The notes beneath the pieces were generated by a model. The model was not told the DNA's origin and searched no databases. It saw nothing but the letters and a program-made list of their open reading frames with translations. The position numbers and the translations under genes are program-made. This document shows, piece after piece, positions 35,255-45,227 of a stretch of 64,000 nucleotides of DNA (the stretch's first letter is position 1; every line of letters starts with the position of its first letter). This stretch comes from Betaproteobacteria bacterium. GTDB lineage: Bacteria; Pseudomonadota; Gammaproteobacteria; Burkholderiales; Ferrovaceae. The stretch lies in assembly GCA_028866015.1 (NCBI GenBank), contig JAGWIW010000002.1:59929-123928 (forward strand), read 5' to 3'.

Positions 35255-35848
35255 TCAGCTGCCGTGCCATTCCCTGGCCCGCTCCGCGTAGCGGGCCAGG
35301 AGATCCACTTCCAGGTTGACCTGGTCGCCGGACTTGAGCCGTGAAAACGTCGTCACAGCACGGGTATGGGGAATGATGTTGATTTCGAACAGGTCACGCT
35401 GCACGTCATTGACCGTAAGGCTCACGCCGTTGACCGTGATGGACCCCTTGCAGGCAATGTAGCGCGGCAGGTCGCCGGGGGCGACAATGCGCAGCAGCCA
35501 GCTTTCCCCGCGAGGCTCGAATGTCTGTACCACGCCCACCCCATCCACATGGCCGCTGACCAGATGCCCTCCCAGGCGATCTGACAGACGCAGGGCCTTT
35601 TCCAGGTTGACGTCCGCTCCCAGGCCAAGGCCACAAACCACAGTCAGCGTTGCGGCAGACACGTCCACCTCAAAACGCCGGCCCTTGCAGGCCACCACGG
35701 TCAGGCATACCCCGTTGACGGCAATGGAATCCCCGATGGCCACATCTGAAAGATCGAGCTCGCCCGCGTCAATGGCCATCCGCATGCCCGCTTCGAGCGG
35801 CTGCGCTTCTGCAATTTTTCCCACGGCGCTGACAATGCCGGTGAACAT
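35255..35848 (-). CDS. ribE: Riboflavin synthase (alpha subunit)
   Basis: The 197-residue protein has two lumazine-binding repeats, starting MFTGIVSAVGKI. The repeats are marked by GDSIAVNGVCLTVV and KGSITVNGVSLTVND, and GGHLVSGHVDGVG joins them. It dismutates two lumazines to riboflavin plus the pyrimidine. ATG 35848 has GGAGGG seven bases upstream and lies 4 bp after ribD. The ribD-ribE-ribBX-ribH order makes a complete riboflavin operon apart from GTP cyclohydrolase II. Confidence 0.95.
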   Translation of the reverse strand: MFTGIVSAVGKIAEAQPLEAGMRMAIDAGELDLSDVAIGDSIAVNGVCLTVVACKGRRFEVDVSAATLTVVCGLGLGADVNLEKALRLSDRLGGHLVSGHVDGVGVVQTFEPRGESWLLRIVAPGDLPRYIACKGSITVNGVSLTVNDVQRDLFEINIIPHTRAVTTFSRLKSGDQVNLEVDLLARYAERAREWHGS

Positions 35849-35852
35849 GGTT

Positions 35853-36959
35853 TTACCCTCCATCCACAGTACGGGCCACGATGCGCCAATCGTCCCCGAT
35901 CGGCGACACGGAATCGATGGCCAGCCGGAAACGCTCGGACAGCGCCGCCAGGGGCTCCACCTGAATCACGCCGGCGGCCCCTTCACCCAGCAGGGCAGGC
36001 GCCACATAAAACACGAATTCGTCGATGATGCCGGCTTCCAGGAGCGGTCCCAGAAGTCTGGACCCGGCTTCTGTCGTCACTTCATTGAACGCCCGCTCCC
36101 CAAGGTATTTCGCCATGGCTTTGAAATCCACGCGGCCATTGGCCGCAGCAGGCAGCACCACCACTTCGGCTCCGCGCTCCTTATAGGGAAGGGCGCGGGA
36201 TTCGTCCGTACACACGGTCAGCAGGACCGCTCCGCCACCTCGCAAAATTTTCGCGTCCAAGGGCGTTTCAAGCCGATTGTCCACCACCAGCCGAACCGGC
36301 TGACGGGAGGAATCCACCAGGCGCACCGTCAGTTCGGGATCATCCCGCCGGACCGTGCCTGTCCCCGTCAACATGGCACAGGACCGGGCACGCAGCCGGT
36401 GGGCATCCGTTCGGGCTGCCTCTCCGGTAATCCACTGGCTCGTTCCATTGGCAAGCGCCGTGCGCCCGTCCAGACTCATCGCCACCTTGGCACGAATCCA
36501 GGGTCGGCCTCGCGTCATGCGGGAAATGAAACCCACATTGAGTGCCCGGGCCTGGTCTTCATTCAAACCCACCGTCACAGGAATGCCGGCACTCCGCAGG
36601 CGGGCAATGCCTTCTCCAGCAACCAGGGGATTCGGGTCCTGCATGGCCACTACCACCCGCCCCACGCCCGCCGCCAGCAACGCATCTGCGCAAGGCGGCG
36701 TGCGTCCCGTATGACTGCAGGGTTCCAGCGTCACATACGCTGTGGCAGCGCGCGCCCGCTCACCGGCCGCGCGCAGCGCATGCACTTCGGCATGGGGCTC
36801 ACCCGCCCGTTCATGCCAGCCTTCACCCACCACGACGCCTTCGCGCACCAGCACGCAACCCACCCGTGGATTCGGCGTCGTGCCATACATGCCGCGGGCT
36901 GCAAGCTCAAGCGCCCGATCCATGAAAACCCCGTCCCGGGGGTCGGCATCAAAGGTCAC
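35853..36959 (-). CDS. ribD: Bifunctional pyrimidine deaminase/reductase of riboflavin synthesis
   Basis: The 368-residue protein has an N-terminal deaminase: [26 protein letters not shown] (zinc and catalytic residues) and [16 protein letters not shown]-terminal reductase of the RibG/DHFR type (about 150-368) carries [15 protein letters not shown]. It deaminates and reduces the GTP-derived pyrimidine. The start is GTG 36959, inside the end of nrdR (11-bp overlap), giving the usual spacing to [14 protein letters not shown] 36923 is the alternative. Confidence 0.93.
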   Translation of the reverse strand: MTFDADPRDGVFMDRALELAARGMYGTTPNPRVGCVLVREGVVVGEGWHERAGEPHAEVHALRAAGERARAATAYVTLEPCSHTGRTPPCADALLAAGVGRVVVAMQDPNPLVAGEGIARLRSAGIPVTVGLNEDQARALNVGFISRMTRGRPWIRAKVAMSLDGRTALANGTSQWITGEAARTDAHRLRARSCAMLTGTGTVRRDDPELTVRLVDSSRQPVRLVVDNRLETPLDAKILRGGGAVLLTVCTDESRALPYKERGAEVVVLPAAANGRVDFKAMAKYLGERAFNEVTTEAGSRLLGPLLEAGIIDEFVFYVAPALLGEGAAGVIQVEPLAALSERFRLAIDSVSPIGDDWRIVARTVDGG

Positions 36960-37392
36960 GAATCACGTCCCTGAAATCGTCCAGGTCCTGGAAGCTGCGG
37001 TAGACTGATGCGAAGCGCACGTAGGCCACCTTGTCCAGGCGGCGCAACTCCTCCATCACCATTTCCCCCACCCGCAACGACTGCACTTCGCGTTCCCCCA
37101 GGGTCAGCAGATGCTGACGGATGCGATCGATTGCAGCATCCACCAGCTCCACCGGGACCGGGCGCTTGTGCAGCGCCCGCATGAAGCTCACGCGCACCTT
37201 GTCTGCGGAATAATCTTCGCGCTGGCCATTCTGCTTGACCACCTGGGGCAGCCGGATGTCTGCCGTTTCGTATGTGGTAAAGCGACGGTTGCATGCCAGG
37301 CAACGGCGCCTCCGGCGGATGCTGTCCCCGGAATCGGACGCACGCGAGTCGATCACCTGGGAATCAAGCGTGCCGCAGAAAGGACATTTCAT
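36949..37392 (-). CDS. nrdR: Transcriptional repressor NrdR
   Basis: The 147-residue protein has an N-terminal zinc ribbon ([15 protein letters not shown]) followed by an ATP-cone domain beginning [15 protein letters not shown]. NrdR represses ribonucleotide reductase genes when dATP is high. It heads the riboflavin genes in many proteobacteria, as here. glyA, which often precedes nrdR, is replaced by pmbA in this genome. Confidence 0.95.
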   Translation of the reverse strand: MKCPFCGTLDSQVIDSRASDSGDSIRRRRRCLACNRRFTTYETADIRLPQVVKQNGQREDYSADKVRVSFMRALHKRPVPVELVDAAIDRIRQHLLTLGEREVQSLRVGEMVMEELRRLDKVAYVRFASVYRSFQDLDDFRDVIRDL

Positions 37393-37418
37393 GTCAGTTC
37401 ACCCTGTTCCCCATCGTG

Positions 37419-38777
37419 CTAGTCCCCAGCTATGGTCATGCCTTCCACCAGGATCGACCCGGTGATTTTGGAGCCGCGGATAACCGTGTCATTGCCCACC
37501 GCCACCAGATTGCGGAACATATCCTTGAGATTGCCTGCGATGGTGATTTCCTGCACCGGATACTGGATGACCCCGCCTTCCACCCAGAAGCCGGCTGCCC
37601 CGCGGGAGTAGTCGCCAGTGACGCCGTTCACGCCGTGGCCCAGCAGCTCTGTCACCAGCAGACCTCGCCCCATTTGGCGCAGAAGGTCCTCAAAGGTCCC
37701 TCCAAAGGGATCCAGCACCAGATTGTGGTTGCCGCCGGCATTGCCTGTGGATGTCATGCCGAGTTTGCGTGCGGAATAACTGCCGAGGAAGTAACCTTGC
37801 ACCACGCCATCCGTGACCACGTCGCGCGCCCTGGTGGCCACGCCGTCGTCATCGAATGGAGCGCTGGCGAGCCCCTTGACCCGATGAGGTTCTTCACGCA
37901 AACGAACCCGGGAAGAAAACACCGGCTTGCCAAGACTGTCCGGCAGAAAGCTTGACTTGCGGTAGAGGGCTCCGCCGCTGACTGCCCCGACGAAATGCCC
38001 GATCAGGCTGGAAGCCAGGGTGGCATCAAACAGGACGGGGGCCTGACAGGTTTTGAGCTTGCGCGCCTTGAGCCGGCGGGCCGTGCGTACGCCTGCCTGA
38101 CGCCCGACCGATTCGGCCGATTCCAGGTCGCCCGGGTCACGTGCGGTGCTGTACCAGTAATCCCGCTGCATATCCGCATCGGTGCCGGCAATGACTGAGC
38201 AGCTGATGCCGTGACTTGACCCGGCATATCCTCCCAGGAATCCAAGCGAATTGCCGTAGGCAAACTGGGATTCCTGCGTATAGACCGTAGCCCCTTCCGA
38301 GTTGCTGATGCGGGAATCGGCAGCAAGCGCCTCGGCTTCGCAGCGGAGCGCCAGATCAATGGCGCTTTCCACTGGCAGGGCCCAGGGATGGTAAAGATCG
38401 AGATCGGGCAAATGCGGACCGGCCAGCAAGGCTGGGTCAGCCAGCCCTGCAAAAGGGTCAGAAGCGGTGTGGCGGGCGATGCTGATGGCCTTCTCCACCG
38501 TGTCACGCAAGGCTGCCGGGGAAAAATCGGAGGTGCTGGCGTGACCGCGCTGTTGCCCGAAAAACACCGTGATACCGATGTCCTTGTCCCGGTTGTACTC
38601 GATGGTTTCCACCTCGTCCAGGCGTACGGTCACCGAGTGGCCAAATCCTTCGCTGGCATCGGCTTCGGCCGCACTCGCACCGCAACGGCGGGCATGGTCG
38701 AGCGCATCTTTCACCAGGGCGCGCAGGAATTCCTGGCTGTAGGAGAAACGGTTGTTGGCTGGCACCGGGGCATCCAT
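37419..38777 (-). CDS. pmbA: Metalloprotease-like protein PmbA (TldE)
   Basis: The 452-residue protein belongs to the TldD/PmbA family: SVTVRLDEVETIEYNRD and GITVFFGQQRGHASTSD near the N terminus, and TSTGNAGGNHNLVL and GDYSRGAAGFWVEGG near the C terminus. PmbA (TldE) lacks the metal-binding histidines of its partner TldD and acts as its heterodimer partner in peptide processing. tldD is not in the window. The gene is divergent from darP/yjgA. Confidence 0.93.
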   Translation of the reverse strand: MDAPVPANNRFSYSQEFLRALVKDALDHARRCGASAAEADASEGFGHSVTVRLDEVETIEYNRDKDIGITVFFGQQRGHASTSDFSPAALRDTVEKAISIARHTASDPFAGLADPALLAGPHLPDLDLYHPWALPVESAIDLALRCEAEALAADSRISNSEGATVYTQESQFAYGNSLGFLGGYAGSSHGISCSVIAGTDADMQRDYWYSTARDPGDLESAESVGRQAGVRTARRLKARKLKTCQAPVLFDATLASSLIGHFVGAVSGGALYRKSSFLPDSLGKPVFSSRVRLREEPHRVKGLASAPFDDDGVATRARDVVTDGVVQGYFLGSYSARKLGMTSTGNAGGNHNLVLDPFGGTFEDLLRQMGRGLLVTELLGHGVNGVTGDYSRGAAGFWVEGGVIQYPVQEITIAGNLKDMFRNLVAVGNDTVIRGSKITGSILVEGMTIAGD

Positions 38778-38827
38778 CGCTGTTTAATCCGGTATCATAG
38801 CAACATTGGCAGCCCCTTGGAAAAGCT

Positions 38828-39367
38828 GTGTCTTTCGAAGAACCCCTGAGCAAAACCCAACGCAAGCGTGACATGGAGTCCCTTCAGGACCTGGGCACCG
38901 CACTGTCGCAACTGAGCCCCGAACGGATCCGCGAGCTGAAGCTCCCCGAAGGGCTTGAACGGGCCTTGCTGGAAGTCAAAACATTCAAATCCCACGGTGC
39001 CGTGCGGCGCCAGATGCAATACATCGGCAAGCTCATGCGGGAGGTGGATCCGGCACCCCTGCAAGCCTACCTGGACCGCCTTCAGGGCCGTTCGCGCGAA
39101 GCCACTGCCCAGCTTCACCTGGCCGAACACTGGCGCGACCGCATGCTCGAATCGGTGGATGCCGTGGATGATTTTGCAGCCCGTTATCGGGAAGCGGATC
39201 GCCAGCAATTACGCCAGCTCTCATTGGGTGCACAACGGGAACGCGAGCTGCAGAAGCCCCCAAGGCAATTCCGGGCACTGTTCCGCGCCATTTCACAAAT
39301 CCTGGAGGCCGCGGCCTCCCCGGGCACCGAAACATCCGATACCGAAACTGACGCTGACGCTCCATGA
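38828..39367 (+). CDS. darP: DarP/YjgA (DUF615) ribosome-associated protein
   Basis: The 179-residue charged, helical protein shows LSKTQRKRDMESLQDLG, KFKSHGAVRRQMQYIGKLM-like core (here TFKSHGAVRRQMQYIGKL) and RDRMLESVDA. It matches YjgA/DarP, a late-stage 50S assembly factor in E. coli. The start is GTG 38828 with GGAAAAG upstream. Divergence from pmbA is the standard arrangement for this pair. Its stop overlaps the mog ATG by 4 bp. Confidence 0.9.
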   Translation: MSFEEPLSKTQRKRDMESLQDLGTALSQLSPERIRELKLPEGLERALLEVKTFKSHGAVRRQMQYIGKLMREVDPAPLQAYLDRLQGRSREATAQLHLAEHWRDRMLESVDAVDDFAARYREADRQQLRQLSLGAQRERELQKPPRQFRALFRAISQILEAAASPGTETSDTETDADAP

Positions 39368-39927
39368 CCTCAGTCTACGAACCGCTCAAAATAGGACTCC
39401 TGTCCATCAGCGACCGCGCTACCCGTGGCGTGTACGAAGACGCAGGACTGCCCGCCCTCAAGGAATGGGTGAGTGACGTGATTCTCAACCCCGTCACATT
39501 TGATGCCCGCCTCATTCCGGACGAGCAGAAGGAAATCGAAGCCCATTTGCGCCAGATGGCAGACGAGGCCTGCTGCAGCCTGATCCTGACCACAGGCGGA
39601 ACCGGCCCTGCCCCGCGAGACGTCACCCCCGAAGCAACGCTGGCCGTAGCAGACCGGGTACTGCCAGGTTTTGGGGAACAGATGCGCTTCAACAACCTCA
39701 AGTACACGCCCACCGCAATCCTATCCCGCCAGGAAGCGGTCACACGCAAGCAGTCCCTGATCATCAACCTGCCAGGGCAGCCCAAGGCAATTCGGGAAAC
39801 CCTGGATGGGATTTTCGCGGCAGTCCCCTACTGCGTGGACCTCATTGGCGGCCCCTACATCGAAACACACCCGGAGCGCATTACGGCATTCCGGCCAAAA
39901 TCCGCACAACGACCTGCAAGAAGCTGA
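39364..39927 (+). CDS. mog: Molybdopterin adenylyltransferase
   Basis: The 187-residue protein is of the MogA/MoaB fold: IGLLSISDRATRGVYEDAG at the start and the signature ILTTGGTGPAPRDVTPEAT. It adenylates molybdopterin before metal insertion in molybdenum-cofactor synthesis. It is coupled to darP by a 4-bp overlap and followed 3 bp later by the esterase gene. No other moa/moe gene is in the window. Confidence 0.92.
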   Translation: MTSVYEPLKIGLLSISDRATRGVYEDAGLPALKEWVSDVILNPVTFDARLIPDEQKEIEAHLRQMADEACCSLILTTGGTGPAPRDVTPEATLAVADRVLPGFGEQMRFNNLKYTPTAILSRQEAVTRKQSLIINLPGQPKAIRETLDGIFAAVPYCVDLIGGPYIETHPERITAFRPKSAQRPARS

Positions 39928-39930
39928 CCC

Positions 39931-40599
39931 ATGTCCCTATTGCCCTCCCTCGAACTGGTTACCAACCACAACCCCACTGCAAGCGTCATCTGGCTTCACG
40001 GCCTGGGCGCCGACGGCTACGATTTCGTGCCGATCGTAAAGGAACTCCAGGTTCCAGACGCACTGTCCCTGCGTTTCATATTTCCCCACGCCCCCCTGCA
40101 GCCGGTGACGGTGAACAACGGCATGGTCATGCGAGCCTGGTACGACGTGTCCTACGACGGGCTGGAACGTCGGACGGATGACGATGGCGTACTGCGTTCG
40201 GTTGCTGCCGTGGAAGCCCTGGTGGCTCGCGAAATCACACGTGGAATCCCGCCGCGACGCATTGTCCTTGCAGGGTTTTCGCAGGGTGGCGCTGTGGCCC
40301 TGACCCTGGGCACACGCTTCGGAAAGCGCTTGGGCGGTATCATGGCGCTGTCCACCTACCTGCCCATGCCCGATGAACTGTCCCGGGCCGCCAGCCCCGA
40401 GAATCGTGACATTCCAATTTTCATGGCACACGGCATCCAGGACAACGTGATTCCCCTGAACATGGCTGAAGCATCCCGCACCCGCCTGGCAGAACTGGAT
40501 TATCCGGTGGAATGGCACACCTATCCCATGGCCCACTCGCTGTGCATGGAAGAGGTGGAAGCGATCTCCGCCTGGCTGCAGCAGCACCTCGCGCCCTGA
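39931..40599 (+). CDS. Carboxylesterase/phospholipase of the alpha/beta hydrolase fold
   Basis: The 222-residue protein matches small dimeric carboxylesterases (esterase II of Pseudomonas type). It has VIWLHGLGADGYDF (oxyanion region), the nucleophile motif GFSQGGAVAL, and IFMAHGIQDNVIP and YPMAHSLCMEEV supplying Asp and His. It would hydrolyse short-chain esters or lysophospholipids; the natural substrate is unknown. It has no signal peptide. Confidence 0.9.
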   Translation: MSLLPSLELVTNHNPTASVIWLHGLGADGYDFVPIVKELQVPDALSLRFIFPHAPLQPVTVNNGMVMRAWYDVSYDGLERRTDDDGVLRSVAAVEALVAREITRGIPPRRIVLAGFSQGGAVALTLGTRFGKRLGGIMALSTYLPMPDELSRAASPENRDIPIFMAHGIQDNVIPLNMAEASRTRLAELDYPVEWHTYPMAHSLCMEEVEAISAWLQQHLAP

Positions 40600-40603
40600 C
40601 CGC

Positions 40604-42775
40604 CTACTGGCGGTAGGCCGCCTCGACGCCGGAAATGCCTTGCAGGGCCTTGAGTGCCCGTGCCAGCTGATCAAGCGAATCAATCTGCACGGTAAAGCGC
40701 ATGCGTGCGCGATCCCCGCGAGATTGAGTATTCACAGCCGTGACGTTGATGTGCTCGCGGGTGAGCGTTTCCGAAATGTCTCGCAACAACCCCTTGCGGT
40801 CTACCGCATCCACCGCCAGATCCACGCTGAAGAGGCCGTGGGCCGTCTTGCCCCAGGTTGCGGGAATCATGCGTTGCCACTGCTTGGAGGTGAGCGCTGC
40901 CAGGCTGCGGCAGTTGGTACGGTGGATGCTCACGCCCCGTCCGCGCGTGACGAACCCCACGATCGGCTCGGGAGGAACCGGTTTGCAGCATTTGGCCATG
41001 AAGGTGGCGATATTGGTCACCCCCAGAACCAGAATTCCTTCTCCGCCGGACTCATGCGCCGAACGGACGGGTGCAACCACTTCGGATTCGGCAGGCGCTG
41101 GAAGGGGTTCGAGCAACAGTTCGATTTGGCGCTGTGAAATGTCGCCACGGGCAAGGGCAACCAGAAAATCCTCCACCCGTGAAAAGCCGGACTGCGCCGC
41201 CAGCCGTTCCACATTGGTCTGCCCCTTGCCCAGGCGGGCCAGGGTCTTTTCCAGGGCAATGCGCCCCTGGGCCATGTCTTCCTCCAGGTGCTGCTGCTTG
41301 AACCACTGGCGCACCTTGGCCAGTGCCCGGGAGCTTTTGAGGTAGCCGTACTCGGGATTGAGCCAGTCACGACTGGGCCCACCCTGGCGCACGGTGATGA
41401 TCTCCACGCGCTGTGCGTTCTGAAGGGGCTGGTTGAGCGGGACAATGGCGCCGTCCACTTTGGCCCCGCGGCAGCGGTGCCCCAGGTCGGTATGCACGTG
41501 ATAGGCAAAATCCACCGGGGTGGCGCCGCGCGGCAGATCGATGACGCGCCCCTGCGGGGTGAACACATAAATCATGTCATCCACAGGGGCAGGAACAGCA
41601 CCCGGAATTGCGGCATGGGCCACTTCCTTTTGCCATTCGAGCATCTGTCGCAACCACGCCACACGTTCGTCAAAGCGTCGGTCGGCGCGTGCGCCGCCTT
41701 CCTTGTAACGCCAATGGGAGGCGATCCCCAGTTCCGAATCGCGGTGCATTTCACGGGTACGGATCTGGATTTCCACCGCTTTGCCTTCCGGACCGATGAC
41801 CGCCGTGTGCAGGGAACGATAGTTGTTCCCTTTCGGGCGTGCGATGTAATCGTCAAACTCGCCTGACACCGGGCTCCACAGGTTATGCACAATTCCCAGC
41901 ACGGTATAGCAGTCCCGCACGTCACCCACGATAACCCGCACGGCGCGGACATCGTAGAGCCCCTCGAAGTCCAGACTCTTGCTGCGCATTTTCTTGACGA
42001 TGCTGTAGATGTGCTTGGGCCGGCCTTGCACCTGGCCTGAAATCCCGTTGGCCGCAAGCTGCTGCTCAAGAATACTGATCAAGCCGTCGATGTACCGCTC
42101 GCGATCCACCAGCCGCTCGGCCAGGCGTTTGGCGATTGCCTTGTAAGTATCGGGTTCGATGATGCGGAACGAAAGATCTTCCAGCTCCCATTTGAGGTGC
42201 CAGACACCGAGCCGGTTGGCGAGGGGCGCGTAGAGATCCATGGTCTGGTGGGCCACGGCCAGCTGCTCCGCGGGATCGCGCTGGGAAATGGTTCTCATCA
42301 GCCATACCCGCTCCGCCAAGGCCACGATCACCACCCGGATATCCTGGGCCATGGCCAGCAACAGCTTGCGCACCCCTTCCATGCGCTGTGCATCCTGCGC
42401 CAGGCGGGCCCCGCTGGGCAGGACCGAGGGCAGCGTGACGTCGATGCGATGCATGTCACGGGCAATGGCCGCCACGTCGGGATCAAAGGTTTGGGAAAGA
42501 TCCATGCGCTCCAGCTGTTCCCAGGGCAGCGCCCGCAACAGGGCCACCACGATGCAGGCCGGATGGGCTTCCAGATCGCTTAGCAGTCGCGCCGTGGTCA
42601 GCGCGCGCTGCAGGGATTCCGCTTCGGAATCCGGATTGCCATCATGCTCGGTCACTCGCGCGAATGCCCGCTCGATGAGGGCGGCATCCGGTTGGAGATA
42701 ACGCTCGTTCAGGCCAAGCCCGGCCAGCCCGTGGTCGGCGTCGGGCATGTCGGAGTGGGAAGTACGGGAAACCAT
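40604..42775 (-). CDS. relA: (p)ppGpp synthetase RelA (synthetase-only)
   Basis: The 723-residue protein has a pseudo-hydrolase region (about 30-190) in which the metal-binding HD pair is lost; the equivalent stretch is VVALLRALPWEQLERM. The synthetase domain carries the EFDD motif (306-309), typical of monofunctional RelA rather than bifunctional SpoT, followed by VEIQIRTREMHRD. TGS (about 400-465) and C-terminal ACT domains complete it. It makes (p)ppGpp when uncharged tRNA enters the ribosome. The ATG has GAGGA upstream. Confidence 0.93.
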   Translation of the reverse strand: MVSRTSHSDMPDADHGLAGLGLNERYLQPDAALIERAFARVTEHDGNPDSEAESLQRALTTARLLSDLEAHPACIVVALLRALPWEQLERMDLSQTFDPDVAAIARDMHRIDVTLPSVLPSGARLAQDAQRMEGVRKLLLAMAQDIRVVIVALAERVWLMRTISQRDPAEQLAVAHQTMDLYAPLANRLGVWHLKWELEDLSFRIIEPDTYKAIAKRLAERLVDRERYIDGLISILEQQLAANGISGQVQGRPKHIYSIVKKMRSKSLDFEGLYDVRAVRVIVGDVRDCYTVLGIVHNLWSPVSGEFDDYIARPKGNNYRSLHTAVIGPEGKAVEIQIRTREMHRDSELGIASHWRYKEGGARADRRFDERVAWLRQMLEWQKEVAHAAIPGAVPAPVDDMIYVFTPQGRVIDLPRGATPVDFAYHVHTDLGHRCRGAKVDGAIVPLNQPLQNAQRVEIITVRQGGPSRDWLNPEYGYLKSSRALAKVRQWFKQQHLEEDMAQGRIALEKTLARLGKGQTNVERLAAQSGFSRVEDFLVALARGDISQRQIELLLEPLPAPAESEVVAPVRSAHESGGEGILVLGVTNIATFMAKCCKPVPPEPIVGFVTRGRGVSIHRTNCRSLAALTSKQWQRMIPATWGKTAHGLFSVDLAVDAVDRKGLLRDISETLTREHINVTAVNTQSRGDRARMRFTVQIDSLDQLARALKALQGISGVEAAYRQ

Positions 42776-42834
42776 GGATGTTCCTCTTTCAGCCGGTACA
42801 AAGTATAACCGAAGGCCTTTTTTCCATGCCCTGC

Positions 42835-45162
42835 TTACTTCGAAGGGGGCAATTCCCAGTAGTGTGGAAATCGGCCCCGGGCCGTGGTCAATGAAAGGTG
42901 CCGGTTTTCCACGGCGATGGCCACGGCCCCCGTTTGATCGGTTCGCAATGATGCAATCCGGCGATCGTCGTAGCGGGCCACCACTTCCGGTTTGGGATGG
43001 CCAAAATGATTGCGGTATCCGACGGTGAAAATTACCCAGCGCGGGTCTACCGCATCCAGAAAATCGGCCGTGGAGGATGTTCTGCTGCCGTGATGAGGGG
43101 CAATCAGAAGATCGGCAGCCAACCCGTTCGGATCCCTTTCCAGCAGTTCCCGTTCGCTCAGCGCTTCAATGTCTGCCGGCAGCAGCATCCGCCATCCCTC
43201 TGCTGTGATGCGCAATACGCAGCCCCGGTCATTGGTTTTGCGCAGGGGATTCCAGACGTCGGCGGCCAGCGGATGCAACAAGTCAAAGCGCACGCCATCC
43301 CATTCCCACTGCTGCCCGGCAACACAAGGGATGGACCGTCTGGCCTGTGCCAGCAGTGGATGACCGGGCTCAAGCGATGACAGCAGCCAATCTGCCGGAA
43401 CGGCTTTGAGCAAGGAAGCGGCACCGCCGCTGTGATCGGTATCGCGATGGCTGATGACCAGGCCGTCCAGATGATTGAGCCCCATGGCACGCAGGGCCGG
43501 TAACAGCACGCGCGAGCCCCCGTCGCTTTCTGCACTGTAGCGGGGGCCGGCATCGTACACCATGGCATGGTGCCGTGTTCTGATCACGACGGCGAGCCCT
43601 TGCCCCACATCCAGGACATCCATCCATACTCCCCCGGCGCCCGGTCGGGGCGGTGGTACCAGCAACAGGACACCCAACGCCAGGGCGCCAGCCCGACGCC
43701 CTGGCAAACCTGCAGGAGCAAGCAGAAACGCCAGCCCCAGCAGCCCCACCGCAAACACGAGCGGTTCCGGCGTTGCCGCCGACCACACACCCCCCGGCCA
43801 CTGGCCAATCCACCCCAGCCCCCAGGCAACCAAGGCAAACAGCCCATGCGCGGCCTGCAAAAAATAATCCAGCCCAGGCACCACCCCCAGCAAGGCCAAT
43901 GGCACAACCCCCAGGCTGACCGCAGGAATCGCGAATGAATTGGCCAGGGGCGAAACCAGCGATACCTGACCGAACAGCAGCAACAACAAGGGCACCATAG
44001 CCCAAGTGGCTGACCATTGTGTGCGCAATGCGGCGCGCCAGGCGCTATGCCGCCCTACAGAATACGCATCTGCATACATGAGTGCCGCCACGGCCCCGAA
44101 TGAAAGCCAGAACCCCACAGCCAAGGGAGCCCAGGGATCCACCAGGACTGCCACTGCCAGCGCAACAACCAGCACCAGGGATGAAGGGGCGCTCGACTGC
44201 CGCAAGCGGGAAATAGTGACCACGCTGATCATATAGAGGGTGCGCTGGGTCGGTACGGAAAAACCCGCAAGCAGTGCATAGAATGTGGCTGCGGAAAGGC
44301 CAGCCATCCAGCGTACCCGCAGCGAGGGCCAGAAGAATCCAGCCAGCCGTGAAGCCAACCCGGCCAACATGGTGATGTGCAGGCCTGAAATGCTGATGAG
44401 ATGCCCGACCCCGGTGTTCCAGAAAAGCTGCCAGTCATCGCTGCGGATAAGGGACTGATCTCCCACCACCAGGGCCACGATGATGCCAGCCCAGCGGGCT
44501 CCTGCAAGTGCGGACTGGATGCGGGCACGAACCCGATCCCGAGCATTTTCCACAGCCAGGCGCAGAAGGTTTCTCCAGTCACCCTTGTCTGCTGCCAGCA
44601 GGCGGTTGCCCTTGTTGGCCTTGACGCTCCCCGTGGCGCGAATGCCTTGTGACAAGGCCCAGGCTTCAAAATCAAAGCCACCCGGATTGATCAGGCCATG
44701 GGGACGTTTGAGGCGACAGTGGAGATACCAGTGCTGCCCCGGATGCAATTCGGGAACAGGCTCCCCAGCGCTGTCTGAAAACCATGCAAGTGACAGGTCA
44801 TGCGGCACCGCAGCCTCCCCTTCATCCACCCGAAACAGGAAACGCTGCCCTGCCGGGACTCCCTCGGCCAGTGAAATCACCGTACCGGACAGTGCCAGGT
44901 CCCGCCCTTCCAGGTCTGGGGACAAAGTTTCAGACATGCGCACCTGTGCACGGCCATCGGCATAGACGAATCCGAACAGCAAGGCCATCAAGACTACCAG
45001 CAGACGCTGCAGGCCGGTACCGACCACCCGGTAACGCCGTATTCCCACCACAGCAAGGGCAGCCAGAATGGCGGCTGCCAGCCCCAGAGGGAAAGGAAAC
45101 AACCGCGGACTGCACTGCAGGAGAAGAATGCCGGCCACAAAGCCGGCGAGGGACAATCGCAC
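42835..45162 (-). CDS. comEC: DNA internalization protein ComEC/Rec2
   Basis: The 775-residue protein has an N-terminal OB-like region, a competence domain of about ten membrane spans (about 210-500), and a C-terminal metallo-beta-lactamase domain. The last carries VISHRDTDHSGGAASLL and LLIAPHHGSRTSST. ComEC is the inner-membrane channel for transforming single-stranded DNA. ISGLHITMLAGLASRLAG is the competence-domain signature. The start is GTG 45162; no other competence gene is nearby. Confidence 0.9.
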   Translation of the reverse strand: MRLSLAGFVAGILLLQCSPRLFPFPLGLAAAILAALAVVGIRRYRVVGTGLQRLLVVLMALLFGFVYADGRAQVRMSETLSPDLEGRDLALSGTVISLAEGVPAGQRFLFRVDEGEAAVPHDLSLAWFSDSAGEPVPELHPGQHWYLHCRLKRPHGLINPGGFDFEAWALSQGIRATGSVKANKGNRLLAADKGDWRNLLRLAVENARDRVRARIQSALAGARWAGIIVALVVGDQSLIRSDDWQLFWNTGVGHLISISGLHITMLAGLASRLAGFFWPSLRVRWMAGLSAATFYALLAGFSVPTQRTLYMISVVTISRLRQSSAPSSLVLVVALAVAVLVDPWAPLAVGFWLSFGAVAALMYADAYSVGRHSAWRAALRTQWSATWAMVPLLLLLFGQVSLVSPLANSFAIPAVSLGVVPLALLGVVPGLDYFLQAAHGLFALVAWGLGWIGQWPGGVWSAATPEPLVFAVGLLGLAFLLAPAGLPGRRAGALALGVLLLVPPPRPGAGGVWMDVLDVGQGLAVVIRTRHHAMVYDAGPRYSAESDGGSRVLLPALRAMGLNHLDGLVISHRDTDHSGGAASLLKAVPADWLLSSLEPGHPLLAQARRSIPCVAGQQWEWDGVRFDLLHPLAADVWNPLRKTNDRGCVLRITAEGWRMLLPADIEALSERELLERDPNGLAADLLIAPHHGSRTSSTADFLDAVDPRWVIFTVGYRNHFGHPKPEVVARYDDRRIASLRTDQTGAVAIAVENRHLSLTTARGRFPHYWELPPSK

Positions 45163-45227
45163 CCGCCTAAGGGTGCAGCAGGAGACTTGTCAGCAGTGAG
45201 CGGAAAAACGCAACGGGCCGACTGTCA

